The position numbers and the translations under genes are program-made. From the NCBI GenBank assembly GCA_963721005.1, contig CAVRHR010000003.1, positions 2,294,001 through 2,358,000 on the forward strand: DNA of 64,000 nucleotides, given 5' to 3'. The notes under the pieces were generated by a model. That model saw only the letters and a program-made list of their open reading frames with translations. It had not been told where the DNA came from and made no database searches. Shown piece by piece: positions 34,716 to 43,837 of the stretch. Within the stretch, counting starts at the first letter, position 1; each line of letters begins with the position of its first letter. The DNA is from VAZQ01 sp963721005. Its GTDB lineage: Bacteria > Pseudomonadota > Alphaproteobacteria > Rhizobiales > Xanthobacteraceae.

Positions 34716-35882
34716 ATGCGCCAGCCCGCCGATCCCGTCACCATCGCCCGCGACCTGGTGCGCTGCCGCTCGGTGACGCCGGCGGAGGGGGGCGCGCTCG
34801 GCATGCTGGAAACGCTGCTCGGCGGCGCCGGATTCACGGTCGAGCGCATGACCTTCGCGGAGCCCGGGACAGTGCCGGTCGAGAACCTCTATGCCCGCCT
34901 GGGCAGCAAGGCGCCGCATCTGGTGTTCGCCGGCCACACCGACGTGGTGCCGCCGGGCGACGAGGCCAGATGGTCGCATCCTCCGTTCGCGGGCGAGATC
35001 GCCGGCGGCCGCTTGTTCGGCCGCGGCGCCGTCGACATGAAGGGCGGCATCGCCTGCGCGCTGGCGGCAGCGCTCGATCATGTGGCGGCGCGCGACGGCC
35101 AGCCGGTGGGCTCGCTCTCCTTTCTCATCACCGGCGACGAGGAGGGGATCGCGGTCAACGGCACCACCAAGCTGCTGCAATGGGCGGCCGAGCGCGGCGA
35201 GCGGTTCGACCACTGCATCCTGGGCGAGCCCAGCAGCGCGGCCGAGGTCGGCGACACCATCAAGATCGGCCGGCGCGGCTCGCTCAACGGCACCCTCACG
35301 GTCACCGGCCGGCAAGGCCATGTCGCCTACCCGCAGCTCGCCGAAAATCCGATCCGCGGCCTGACCAAGCTGATGAGCGCCCTGATGGCCGAGCCGCTCG
35401 ACCGGGGCAGCGCGCATTTCGAGCCGTCCAATCTCGAGTTCACCTCGGTCGATGTGGGCAATCCGGTGGTCAACCTCATTCCGGGAGAAGCGCGCGCGCG
35501 CTTCAACATCCGCTTCAACGACTGCCACAGCCAAGCTTCGCTCAAGGCCTTGGTCGAGGCGCGCGCGCAGGCGGCGGCAGCAGCAGCGCCGACGCATTGG
35601 CGCATCGATTGGGAGCGGTCGAACGCCGACGTGTTCCGGGCGGAGCCCGGCCCATTCCTGGATCTGGTGGTCGGCGCCATCGCGGAGGTCGCCGGCCGCA
35701 CCCCGAAGCTCTCCACCACCGGCGGCACCTCGGACGCGCGCTTCATCACGCACCATTGCCCGGTGCTCGAGCTCGGCCTGGTGGGACGCACCATGCATCA
35801 AGCCGACGAATTCACCACGCTCGCCGACCTGATGCTGCTCACCGCGGTCTATCGGCGCATCCTGGAGCGATACTTCGCTTGA
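34716..35882 (+). CDS. dapE: Succinyl-diaminopimelate desuccinylase
   Basis: 388 residues of the M20 metallopeptidase family. Zinc ligands and catalytic residues are visible: FAGHTDVVPPGD (His), FGRGAVDMKGG (bridging Asp), ITGDEEG (Glu pair), ILGEPSSA (ligand) and the C-terminal His in GRTMHQADEF. The lid/dimerisation domain (RRGSLNGTLTVTGRQGHVAY) is intact. It hydrolyses N-succinyl-LL-diaminopimelate to supply lysine and cell-wall diaminopimelate. Confidence 0.95.
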   Translation: MRQPADPVTIARDLVRCRSVTPAEGGALGMLETLLGGAGFTVERMTFAEPGTVPVENLYARLGSKAPHLVFAGHTDVVPPGDEARWSHPPFAGEIAGGRLFGRGAVDMKGGIACALAAALDHVAARDGQPVGSLSFLITGDEEGIAVNGTTKLLQWAAERGERFDHCILGEPSSAAEVGDTIKIGRRGSLNGTLTVTGRQGHVAYPQLAENPIRGLTKLMSALMAEPLDRGSAHFEPSNLEFTSVDVGNPVVNLIPGEARARFNIRFNDCHSQASLKALVEARAQAAAAAAPTHWRIDWERSNADVFRAEPGPFLDLVVGAIAEVAGRTPKLSTTGGTSDARFITHHCPVLELGLVGRTMHQADEFTTLADLMLLTAVYRRILERYFA

Positions 35883-35945
35883 GGCCGCCGGCCCGTCCGC
35901 GGACGAGCCGGCCGCCCTCAATCGGCTTTATCCTGCGGGCGAAGC

Positions 35946-37682
35946 CTACCTATCGTCGTCCCGATCGTGCCGGTCGTCTCGGTCGTCCCGGTCGCCGTGA
36001 CGCTCTACGCCGGTTCCCGGGGTGGACGAGACGCCGCGCAGGACCTCGCCGAAGCGCGCCGTCTTCAGCGTCGTGAAAGTTTCGCCCGCGGGCAGGCTGG
36101 TGGCCGCCAATTGATCGGTGATTGCCACCAGCTTGTTCGGGTCGGCCCCTTGATCGCCGTTTCCGCTCACCGTCGAGGTGATGCCCCAGAGCGTGACCGT
36201 GCCGTCGCGATTGACGCGGCCGGTGATGTTGCGAAGCCCGTCGGTGGCGGGAGACCAGGGCAGTCCGGTCTTCGGATTCTGGCCGGTGGGATAGTCGGCG
36301 ACGGTATACGGCACGCCGAGGGCCAGTCCCGCGGCCAGGACGTAAGCCTGCTTCCATGCCCCGATCGTATCGTCGAAGACCCACTTCTGCAGTCCCGCCG
36401 TAGTCTGGTTGGCTGCCGCCGTATAGGTCCCGGTCGCGGCGTTGAAGGTGCTGGTGCCGTCGCCTTCGTCCGCGACATAGAGCGTCTTGGCGTTCGCGAA
36501 CCAGATTCCGAACGGGAAGGATGTCTTGCTTTTCAGCGCCGTCGGGAAGCCTTTCAGGACGCACATGTTGTACGGCACCACGCCTTGCGTCTGCAGGACC
36601 GCGGCATTGTAGATGATCGGCGAGGTAGGCAGCCTGGCCAACGAGCTCGGCAGACCGACGCCGCTCGGACATGCCAGCGGCTTGCCGGTGCCGTCGAATC
36701 CGCTCGCATCCACGAAATACACCGTGTTGATGCCGTTGCCGCCGCTGCCCTTGGTGAAATAGACGACGTTGTCGAAGATCGTGAGGCCGCGGAAGTTGGT
36801 GTCCTTGCCGACCTTGTCCGCCTTGGAGCCCAGCTGGGTGATGCTGAAGCTGCCGACCGGAGTGGGAAGGCCCGGATCCTGCTCGGCCAGCGGCTTGGTC
36901 TGCTCGGTCATGATTTGCGCGCCCGCCCCGATGATGATCCCGGTCGGCTGCGGATCCGCCCCGTTGCCGGCGTTGCCGGCGGTGTAGAGAAGGTGCGCGC
37001 CGTTCGTATTGTTCAGGATCGCGGCGCGGCCGTTGTTCCCGCTGTAGGCATTGGTCTTGGTGAAGTGGAATTTTCCCTCCCGGTCGACCCGCGCCACCAC
37101 GCGGAAATTCGTCTCGCTGACCGGATTGGTCGGATCGACGACCGCCTGCGTGTTGGAGTTGGAGACGTCGATCGCGTCGATCGGCGCCAGGTAGCCCATG
37201 AAAGTCACGAATCGGCCGTCGGTCGACAGATTGAGCGCGACTTCCGATTTGGACGAGAAGCTGCCGACCATCTGATCGGCGTTGGGCAACACTCTGCGCT
37301 GCGAGCTGTTGGGCACCTCGAGCGAGCTTACCAGCTGCCCGGACGGCTTCAGCTGGTCCAGGACGATCTTTGAGGTGATGCCGAAACTGGCGTCGACCAG
37401 CGCATTGTTCCAAACTGCCGGGTAGGTGCCGCTGTCCGTTGCGGTGGCGCAGGCGGGAGGAATGCAGTTGGGCGGAAGCTGGGTGACCCCGGCCACGATA
37501 TTTTTGGAGTTGTCGTCGTAGACGACCCGGCTGACCAGCAAATTGCCTGGCCGCAGATCCGACCCCTCGTCGTCGGCACGGGCGGTTGGCCCGCCGGCGA
37601 CGCCCGACAACAACAGCGTGACTGCCAACCCCGAGCTCAACGTCTGCGTGCGCGGGAACGCGCGCGTCTTCATGTCTGACAT
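35946..37682 (-). CDS. Large secreted protein of unknown function with Asp/Arg/His-rich tail
   Basis: 578 residues. An N-terminal export signal (LAVTLLLSGVAGGPTARA) leads to a mature protein with repeating beta-rich blocks (LNLSTDGRFVTFMGYLAPID; NFRGLTIFDNVVYFTKGSGG; IWFANAKTLYVADEGDG), suggesting a propeller-like fold. Four cysteines occur (PNCIPPACAT; NMCVLKG and others). The last 20 residues alternate D, R and H (GDRDDRDDRHDRDDDR). No family is recognised. It stands alone between dapE and truA on the minus strand. Confidence 0.65.
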   Translation of the reverse strand: MSDMKTRAFPRTQTLSSGLAVTLLLSGVAGGPTARADDEGSDLRPGNLLVSRVVYDDNSKNIVAGVTQLPPNCIPPACATATDSGTYPAVWNNALVDASFGITSKIVLDQLKPSGQLVSSLEVPNSSQRRVLPNADQMVGSFSSKSEVALNLSTDGRFVTFMGYLAPIDAIDVSNSNTQAVVDPTNPVSETNFRVVARVDREGKFHFTKTNAYSGNNGRAAILNNTNGAHLLYTAGNAGNGADPQPTGIIIGAGAQIMTEQTKPLAEQDPGLPTPVGSFSITQLGSKADKVGKDTNFRGLTIFDNVVYFTKGSGGNGINTVYFVDASGFDGTGKPLACPSGVGLPSSLARLPTSPIIYNAAVLQTQGVVPYNMCVLKGFPTALKSKTSFPFGIWFANAKTLYVADEGDGTSTFNAATGTYTAAANQTTAGLQKWVFDDTIGAWKQAYVLAAGLALGVPYTVADYPTGQNPKTGLPWSPATDGLRNITGRVNRDGTVTLWGITSTVSGNGDQGADPNKLVAITDQLAATSLPAGETFTTLKTARFGEVLRGVSSTPGTGVERHGDRDDRDDRHDRDDDR

Positions 37683-37865
37683 CGTAAACCCCTGTTGCCT
37701 CTGAATTTTGCCAATGCGACCCGCACACCTGCGCGTGAAGGCGCGCCGACGACCGTGCTGCTGTTTTGTTACAGCCGTGCGAAATCGGGATGGGGGATGA
37801 ATGAAATGTGTCGGATCGCGACGGTAGCCGGCTGTCGCGTAACCGCATCGGGCGGGCGTGAAGCC

Positions 37866-38603
37866 TCAGTAGTCCACCTGCGCCAGGTAAAGCCCCTGTG
37901 GCGGCGCCACCGGGGCGCAGGCGGACCGGTCGCGGGCGTCGCGCGCGGCCGCGAGCTCGTCCGGGGTCCAACGGCCGAGACCGACCAGGACCAAGGCCCC
38001 GACCATGGAGCGCACTTGCGAATGCAGGAACGAGCGCGCGCAAGCCGTGATCCGCAGCTCCGTCCCGGAGCGCACCACATCGAGCCGGTCGAGCGTCTTG
38101 ACCGGCGACTTGGCCTGGCACTCCACATCGCGGAAGGTCGTGAAATCGTGGCGGCCGACCAGGCACTGCGCCGCCTGCCCCATCGCCGCCTCGTCGAGCC
38201 GGCCCGCAACGCGCCAAGCGAGCCCCCGCTCGAGCGTCAGATCGGAGCGGCGGTTGACGATGCGGTACAGATAGCGCCGCTGGCGCGCCGAGAACCGGGC
38301 ATGGAAGGTGTCCGGCACCTGCTCGGCCGCCAGCACCGCGACCGGATGCGGCCGCAGATGCGCCGTCAAGGCATCGCGCACGGTGTCGGTCCGCCAATCC
38401 TTGGCGAGGTCGATGTGGGCGATCTGGCCGAGCGCATGCACGCCGGCATCGGTGCGCCCGGCGCCCTGCACCTTCACGGGCTCGCCGCACAGCGCCTGCG
38501 CGGCGGTCATCAGCACGCCCTGCACCGACAGGCCGGCATCCTGCAGCTGCCAGCCGATGAAGGGCGTACCGTCATATTCGATCAGCAGCTTGTAGCGGGG
38601 CAT
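37866..38603 (-). CDS. truA: tRNA pseudouridine(38-40) synthase TruA
   Basis: 245 residues starting MPRYKLLIEYDGTPFIGWQL, the family start. The catalytic Asp is in VQGAGRTDAGVHALGQ; later conserved segments are HAR(F)SARQRRYLYRI, HDFTTFRD and SFLHSQVRSMVGAL. It modifies the anticodon stem of many tRNAs. The start lies one base from the stop of fmt, so the two form an operon; a peptide deformylase gene (def), often in this cluster, is absent. Confidence 0.95.
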   Translation of the reverse strand: MPRYKLLIEYDGTPFIGWQLQDAGLSVQGVLMTAAQALCGEPVKVQGAGRTDAGVHALGQIAHIDLAKDWRTDTVRDALTAHLRPHPVAVLAAEQVPDTFHARFSARQRRYLYRIVNRRSDLTLERGLAWRVAGRLDEAAMGQAAQCLVGRHDFTTFRDVECQAKSPVKTLDRLDVVRSGTELRITACARSFLHSQVRSMVGALVLVGLGRWTPDELAAARDARDRSACAPVAPPQGLYLAQVDY

Positions 38604-38604
38604 G

Positions 38605-39546
38605 TCAGCTGAGCCGCAAGCCGGGTTTGAGCGGCGAGCCGCGCAGGAATTCCTCAGCCGCCATCGCCCGGGCGCCGGCGCGCTGCAATTCCAAGATGCG
38701 GACGGCGCCTTCGCCACAAGCGATCGTGAGGCGATCGTCCAGCACGGTGCCGGGCGCGCCGGCGCCCTGCCCTTGCGTGGTGCGCAGGACCTTGACCCGA
38801 ACCGGCTCGCCGTCGAGCGGAAGCTCGAACCAGGCGCCCGGAAACGGCGAAAGCCCGCGAGCATGATCATGCACACGGCGCCAGGGTCCGCGCCAATCGA
38901 TGCGCGTCTCGGCGCGGTCGAGCTTGGCCGCGTAGGTGACGCCCGCCTCCGGCTGCGGCTGCGGCTGCGGCCGCGACGCGCTGCCTTGGAGATCATCGAG
39001 CGCGCGCCCCATCAGGCGGGCGCCGAGAGCAGCCAGCCGGTCATGCAGATCGCCGGCGGTTGCGTCGGGGCCGATCGGCACTCGCTCCATCAGGGCGATC
39101 GGTCCAGTATCGAGCCCGGCCGCCATCTGCATCACGGTTACGCCGGTCTCGACGTCGCCGGTCATGATGGCCCGATTGATCGGCGCCGCTCCGCGCCAGC
39201 GCGGCAGCAGCGAAGCGTGCACATTGAAGCATCCGAGCCGCACCGCCGCCAGGACGGGCTCGGGCAGGATCAGCCCGTAGGCGACGACCACAGCGGCATC
39301 GGCGCGGTGCGCCGCAAACGCCGCCGTGGCCGCCGCGTCCCGCAATGTGCCCGGCGACAGCACGGAGAGCCGCAGGCGCCGCGCCTCGCGCTCGACCGGA
39401 CTTGGCGTCAGCTCGAGGCCACGCCGGCCGGCGGGCTTGGGGGCACGCGTATACACCGCCGCGACCTCGTGGCCGCGCTCGACGATCTCGTTGAGCGTCG
39501 GCACCGCGAAATCAGGCGTGCCCATGAAGATCAGGCGCAGCGGCAT
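38605..39546 (-). CDS. fmt: Methionyl-tRNA formyltransferase
   Basis: 313 residues. The N-terminal Rossmann-like domain has the family landmarks MGTPDFAVPTLNEIV, VVVAYGLILPEPVL and CFNVHASLLPRWRGAAPINRAI (the SLLPRWRG tetrahydrofolate loop with catalytic Asn and His), with TGPTGVT replaced by TGVTVMQMAAGLDTGP. A C-terminal OB-fold domain follows (AAKLDRAETRIDW). It formylates initiator Met-tRNA. The gene precedes truA by one base on the same strand. Confidence 0.95.
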   Translation of the reverse strand: MPLRLIFMGTPDFAVPTLNEIVERGHEVAAVYTRAPKPAGRRGLELTPSPVEREARRLRLSVLSPGTLRDAAATAAFAAHRADAAVVVAYGLILPEPVLAAVRLGCFNVHASLLPRWRGAAPINRAIMTGDVETGVTVMQMAAGLDTGPIALMERVPIGPDATAGDLHDRLAALGARLMGRALDDLQGSASRPQPQPQPEAGVTYAAKLDRAETRIDWRGPWRRVHDHARGLSPFPGAWFELPLDGEPVRVKVLRTTQGQGAGAPGTVLDDRLTIACGEGAVRILELQRAGARAMAAEEFLRGSPLKPGLRLS

Positions 39547-39628
39547 GAGAGCCCGAGCGCCCGAATGAGCGCCAACATCATGGATACGAGCGCAACCGAT
39601 CCGGACCAGGTAAATGTGAACATTTGGC

Positions 39629-40078
39629 TCACTGGCACTCGCTCACACGTTCTCCCTCGATGGTCATGCGCCCGGCCTGGAGCTGGCGGCCCAGCATCGA
39701 CGACGCGGTCGTGACCGTGGCGGAGTAGTGCTCCGGCGCATCGAACAGGAACTCGCCGGTCAAATCCATGTCGAGCTGTCCGGTGCATTGCAGGTGCCAT
39801 TTCAGCCGCTCTGGCGTCAGCGTGTGCTCGACCATCTCGCAGGTCGAATTGACGGTACGGCCGACGGGGCTGAAAGTCTTCTCGAGGTCCGCCACATCGG
39901 CGGGCGTGAGGCAGCGCGTGCTCTCCTGCTCGCGTCCCGCCACCCCGTCGATGACGGGCCGGCTGAGAATACGCCAAAGTCCGGGCCGCAGGCCGTCGGC
40001 GCGGGCCGTCGGGGGGCTCAGCAGAACGAGCAGCACCATTGCGGCCGCCCGTTGGGCGGCAAAAACCGCATGATTCAT
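39629..40078 (-). CDS. DUF3617 family secreted protein
   Basis: 149 residues with GGAG seven bases before the ATG, a signal peptide (AAQRAAAMVLLVLLSPPTARA) and a mature domain opening GLRPGLWRILSRPVID, the usual GxW start of DUF3617. Cysteines at CLTPADVADLEK, STCEMVEH, LQCTGQ and VSECQ probably form two disulfides. Function of the family is unknown. It is divergent from flhA. Confidence 0.75.
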   Translation of the reverse strand: MNHAVFAAQRAAAMVLLVLLSPPTARADGLRPGLWRILSRPVIDGVAGREQESTRCLTPADVADLEKTFSPVGRTVNSTCEMVEHTLTPERLKWHLQCTGQLDMDLTGEFLFDAPEHYSATVTTASSMLGRQLQAGRMTIEGERVSECQ

Positions 40079-40126
40079 CCTGAAACTCCGAATTTTCTTC
40101 GCCTTGGCCGCAGTTCAGGCGGATCG

Positions 40127-40143
40127 TTAACCAGTCGCTAACC
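40127..40143 (+). promoter_or_regulatory. Candidate CtrA binding site upstream of flhA
   Basis: TTAACCAGTCGCTAACC matches the CtrA consensus TTAA-N7-TTAAC with one mismatch (CTAA). It lies 167 bases before the flhA ATG and 49 bases from the divergent DUF3617 start. CtrA control of flagellar genes is established in Caulobacter and relatives; binding here is inferred. Confidence 0.5.
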
Positions 40144-40309
40144 ATAAGCCAGGCAAATTTTGCCGGGGGGCGTCATCATCCCTTTGGCGTCGAACCGAGG
40201 ATGGACCTTGGACGCGGGCGCGGTTCCTCTCGTTCAGGCGAGCGGCCTGCCCGCCGCCGTGCAGACCTTTCATGCCCATGATCGCGGCAAGCGGAAGCCA
40301 TCTGAACCC

Positions 40310-42424
40310 ATGACGGACACGACTGAAGTAAGAGTAGCCGCGGGCAAGTTCGCGTTGCCGGGGCTGGGCGAGATGGGCGCCATGCTGCGGCGCGGCGACA
40401 TCGGCCTCGCCATCGGGGTGATGGCCATCCTGGTGGTCCTGATCCTGCCGCTGCCGGCGGGGCTGCTCGATTTTGCCCTCGCCATGTCGATCATCCTGTC
40501 GGTGCTGATCCTGATGACGGCCCTGTTCATCCAGGCACCGCTGGAATTCTCCGCGTTTCCGACCGTGCTGCTGATCGCCACCATGCTGCGGCTGGCGCTC
40601 AATCTCGCCTCGACCCGCCTCATCCTGGCGCGCGGGCACGAGGGCACCGACGCCGCCGGCCACGTGATCCAGGCTTTCGGCAATTTCGTGATGGGCGGCA
40701 ATTTCGTCATCGGCATCATCGTGTTCACGATCCTGGTGATCGTGAACTTCGTGGTCATCACCAAGGGCTCGGGCCGCATCGCCGAGGTGGCGGCGCGCTT
40801 CCACCTCGACGCCATGCCGGGCAAGCAGATGGCGATCGACGCCGACCTCTCGGCCGGCCTGATCGACGAGGGCGAGGCACGCCGCCGGCGCCGGACGCTC
40901 GAGGACGAGAGCGGCTTCTTCGGCGCCATGGACGGCGCCTCCAAATTCGTGCGCGGCGACGCCGTCGCCGGCCTGCTGGTGGTGTTCATCAACGTCATCG
41001 GCGGCATGATCGTCGGTATCGCGCAGCAAGGCCTCGCATTCTCGGAGGCGGTGCGCACCTATACGTCGCTCACTGTCGGCGACGGCCTGGTCACGCAGAT
41101 TCCGGCCCTCATCGTCTCCACCGCGGCAGGCCTGCTGGTCGCCAAAGCCGGGGTCTCGGGCGCCGCCGACCAGGCGCTGGTGCGCCAGCTCTCCAGCTAC
41201 CCCAAGGCGCTCGGCATGTCGTCCGCCGCCATGGTGGTGATGGCGCTCCTGCCCGGCATCCCGATGCTGCCGTTCCTGCTCTTGGGCGGCGGGGCGGCGT
41301 TCCTCGCCTATACGACCGACAAGGTCAAGAAGCACGAGGTGGTGGCCGAGACCAAGAAGGCGGAAGAGGCCAAGGCCCCGCCTGCCGAGGAGCCGATCTC
41401 GGCCTCGCTCAAGATCGACGACGTCAAGATCGAGCTCGGCTATGCGCTGTTGCCGTTGGTGAGCTCGCCGGACGGCACCGACCGGCTGACCGAGCAGATC
41501 AAGGCACTGCGCCGCTCGCTGGCGGTCGAGATGGGGTTCGTGATGCCGCCGGTGCGGCTCCTCGACAACGTCCAGCTCGACGCCAATACCTATGTGATCA
41601 AGATCAAGGAAGTGGAGGCCGGCACCGGTCGGGTATGGCCCGGCCAGCAGATGGTGATGGACCCGGCCGGGGCGGCCGTGAGCCTGCCCGGCATCCACAC
41701 TTCCGAGCCCACCTTCGGGCTGCCGGCGACCTGGATCGATCCGGGCCTCAAGGAGGAAGCCGCCATTCGGGGCTACACCGTGGTCGATGCCGCGACCGTG
41801 CTGTCGACCCACCTCACCGAGCTCATCAAGACCAATGTGGCCGAGCTCCTGTCGTATGCAGAGGTCAGCAAGCTGATCAAGGACCTGCCCAAGGAGCAGG
41901 GCGAGCTGGTCAAGGACATCGTTCCCTCGCAGATCTCGGTCTCAGGCATCCAGCGTGTGCTGCAGAACCTCCTGGCCGAGCGGATCTCGATCCGCGATCT
42001 CGCCACCATCCTGGAAGGCATCGCCGAGGCGCTACCGGCCTCGCGCAGCCCCGCCACCCTGGCCGAGCATGTGCGGGCGCGCCTGGCGCGGCAAATCTGC
42101 GCCCAGCACACCACCCATGCGGGCCACCTGCCGCTCATCGCCCTCACGGCGAAATGGGAGCAGGCCTTCGCCGAATCGATCGTCGGCCAGGGCGACGAGC
42201 GCACGCTGGCGATGCAGCCCTCCCGGCTGACCGAGTTCATCACGCTGGTGCGGGAGCGCTTCGAGGAGGCCGCCAAGGTGGGCGAGGCACCGGTGCTGGT
42301 GACCTCGGCCGGCGCCCGGCCCTTCGTGCGCGGCGTGGTGGAGCGCTTCCGCGCCCAAACCCCCGTGCTGTCCCAGGCCGAAATTCACCCGCGGGCACGG
42401 CTGCGGACCATCGGGAGCATTTGA
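40310..42424 (+). CDS. flhA: Flagellar biosynthesis protein FlhA
   Basis: 704 residues, normal for FlhA, an integral membrane component of the flagellar type III export gate. Eight membrane segments lie in the first half (DIGLAIGVMAILVVLILPLP through MLPFLLLGGGAAFLAY), including the signature with charged residues RIAEVAARFHLDAMPGKQMAIDADL, the FHIPEP region. A linker of Lys/Glu/Ala leads to the cytoplasmic export domain (about 370-704). The start MTDTTEVRVAAGKFALPG was chosen because upstream residues are not FlhA-like. It is separated from fliI/fliJ by the sigma-factor pair. Confidence 0.95.
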   Translation: MTDTTEVRVAAGKFALPGLGEMGAMLRRGDIGLAIGVMAILVVLILPLPAGLLDFALAMSIILSVLILMTALFIQAPLEFSAFPTVLLIATMLRLALNLASTRLILARGHEGTDAAGHVIQAFGNFVMGGNFVIGIIVFTILVIVNFVVITKGSGRIAEVAARFHLDAMPGKQMAIDADLSAGLIDEGEARRRRRTLEDESGFFGAMDGASKFVRGDAVAGLLVVFINVIGGMIVGIAQQGLAFSEAVRTYTSLTVGDGLVTQIPALIVSTAAGLLVAKAGVSGAADQALVRQLSSYPKALGMSSAAMVVMALLPGIPMLPFLLLGGGAAFLAYTTDKVKKHEVVAETKKAEEAKAPPAEEPISASLKIDDVKIELGYALLPLVSSPDGTDRLTEQIKALRRSLAVEMGFVMPPVRLLDNVQLDANTYVIKIKEVEAGTGRVWPGQQMVMDPAGAAVSLPGIHTSEPTFGLPATWIDPGLKEEAAIRGYTVVDAATVLSTHLTELIKTNVAELLSYAEVSKLIKDLPKEQGELVKDIVPSQISVSGIQRVLQNLLAERISIRDLATILEGIAEALPASRSPATLAEHVRARLARQICAQHTTHAGHLPLIALTAKWEQAFAESIVGQGDERTLAMQPSRLTEFITLVRERFEEAAKVGEAPVLVTSAGARPFVRGVVERFRAQTPVLSQAEIHPRARLRTIGSI

Positions 42425-42671
42425 GGGCCGGCGCCCGGACCCCCGACATCCCGGTGAAGCGATTGAAATAACGCGGTAATCACCATTTCGTGAAAGGGCT
42501 TGGAACCATCCGGCGCCCCACCAGTTAACCAAGCATCACGGCAAGGGGGAGTTTGGGGTCGTGCCTCGGGTCGAGGGGACGAGGCGGCGTCTTTTTTGTG
42601 TGGGTTGCGTAACTCTCCATGAACCTTTTTCCGGCTCGTGGCGACCAATGCACAAGAGCTGGGAGGATGCC

Positions 42672-42872
42672 ATGAACAACTCCTCGATGTTTACCGCGGA
42701 CCGTGGGACCCACCTGAAGATCGTGGTCGTCTCCCTTATTTGCGCGACGATCGTCGCCGGGATCGGGATCGCGTCTCGTGCCAACGTCCCCAGCGGCCGC
42801 ATGGAAGCCGGGGTCATTACGGTCGGCAAGCCGCTGACGGCCTCCACCACCGCCGGAACCTCGATCCGTTGA
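42672..42872 (+). CDS. Small single-membrane-segment protein
   Basis: 66 residues with GGGAGG close before the ATG. The sequence MNNSSMFTADRGTHLKIV opens a short cytoplasmic head, followed by one membrane segment (IVVVSLICATIVAGIGIASRA) and a short soluble tail. Similar short proteins are common and strain-conserved in Bradyrhizobium-type genomes as I recall, but with no known role. A terminator follows 37 bases downstream. Confidence 0.7.
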   Translation: MNNSSMFTADRGTHLKIVVVSLICATIVAGIGIASRANVPSGRMEAGVITVGKPLTASTTAGTSIR

Positions 42873-42908
42873 GCCGTTCGGGCTGGCCGGATTTCGCCGA
42901 TACAACCG

Positions 42909-42938
42909 CGCGCCCCGATTGGGGCGCGTTGTCATTTT
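42909..42938 (+). terminator. Terminator between the small membrane protein and the convergent anti-sigma gene
   Basis: CGCGCCCC-GATT-GGGGCGCG is a perfect eight-base stem, followed by TTGTCATTTT. The T tract is imperfect on the plus strand, so it probably works for the rightward transcript and may also serve the leftward gene ending at 42944. Confidence 0.75.
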
Positions 42939-42943
42939 GAGCT

Positions 42944-43837
42944 CTACTCGTCGAACGCGGGGGCCGGCGGGGGCTTGACCGCGGGCGCCGTATCCGGAAG
43001 CGCATGAATCCCAAGGGACATCAGCACCGGCGCGGGCCGCAAACCGGCTGGCAGGCGATCGGGAACGAACTTCCAGGCGGTCAGCAAGGCCAGCAGCCCC
43101 ACCACCAGCAGGCCCATGGCAGCCGCCGCCACGCGCCAGCGGCCGCGGCTGCGGATCACATCGCCGGTGATTTCCGGACGCCTAACCGCAAGCTGGCCCT
43201 CATCGGACGGCTTTGGGGGCGCCGGTGGGGCCTCGATCGCCGGCTTCAGGGACGGCTCAGGGTCCGACTTCGCGACCAATTCCTGTGATCGGGCCTCCGG
43301 TTCGGGTTGGACTTCCACGGCCGCAGGCTTCTCTGCGCCACCCAGGGCAAGCGCCGTCGCAGCCTCCTCCCCGGCCGCCGCGGTGCCTGGCGGCCTCTCG
43401 GCCTCCCCGGCCGCGGCAACCTCCGCCGGCGGCTGGGTCGTTCCGGGGATAGCCGAATCTTGCGGCTGGAGCACCGCTACGGGCGCCGAGTCATCCGCCG
43501 GTGGCATTTCGGCATTGACCGGCGTCACGATCGGTTCCGGGGGCGGCGGACTCGCAGTCGCCCCGGTCAGGAGCTTGGCGTCGGGGGCCGGCTCGCGCGG
43601 GGGAAGCTCGGCAATCTTCGCCTTGATCCGCTGCAATATCTTGGCATCGGGCTCGACCGGCTCGACCATCAGGTGGAGCTCGCCGAACCGGCGCTCCCAG
43701 ATGCGGACCATGGCAATGAACCCATGATCCGTCTTCAGTAGGGCTTGCGCGTTGGCACGCTCCTCCGAATCGAGGCTGCCGAGCACGAATTCGGCTGCGA
43801 GCAGGTCCGTTTCCTCGTCGATCAGGAAGTTAGACAT
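42944..43837 (-). CDS. Anti-sigma factor, membrane-anchored (RskA/anti-sigma-K type)
   Basis: 297 residues from the ATG at 43837, overlapping the sigma-factor gene by 16 bases. The N-terminal 80 residues (DLLAAEFVLGSLDSEERANAQALL; ERRFGELHLMVEPVEP) match the anti-sigma-K-type sigma-binding domain. A long Pro/Ala/Glu-rich linker follows (about 85-225), then one membrane segment (VAAAAMGLLVVGLLALLTAWKF, about 235-257) and a short periplasmic tail. Overlap and order make it the partner of the adjacent ECF sigma factor. The Pro-rich linker is longer than usual. Confidence 0.82.
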   Translation of the reverse strand: MSNFLIDEETDLLAAEFVLGSLDSEERANAQALLKTDHGFIAMVRIWERRFGELHLMVEPVEPDAKILQRIKAKIAELPPREPAPDAKLLTGATASPPPPEPIVTPVNAEMPPADDSAPVAVLQPQDSAIPGTTQPPAEVAAAGEAERPPGTAAAGEEAATALALGGAEKPAAVEVQPEPEARSQELVAKSDPEPSLKPAIEAPPAPPKPSDEGQLAVRRPEITGDVIRSRGRWRVAAAAMGLLVVGLLALLTAWKFVPDRLPAGLRPAPVLMSLGIHALPDTAPAVKPPPAPAFDE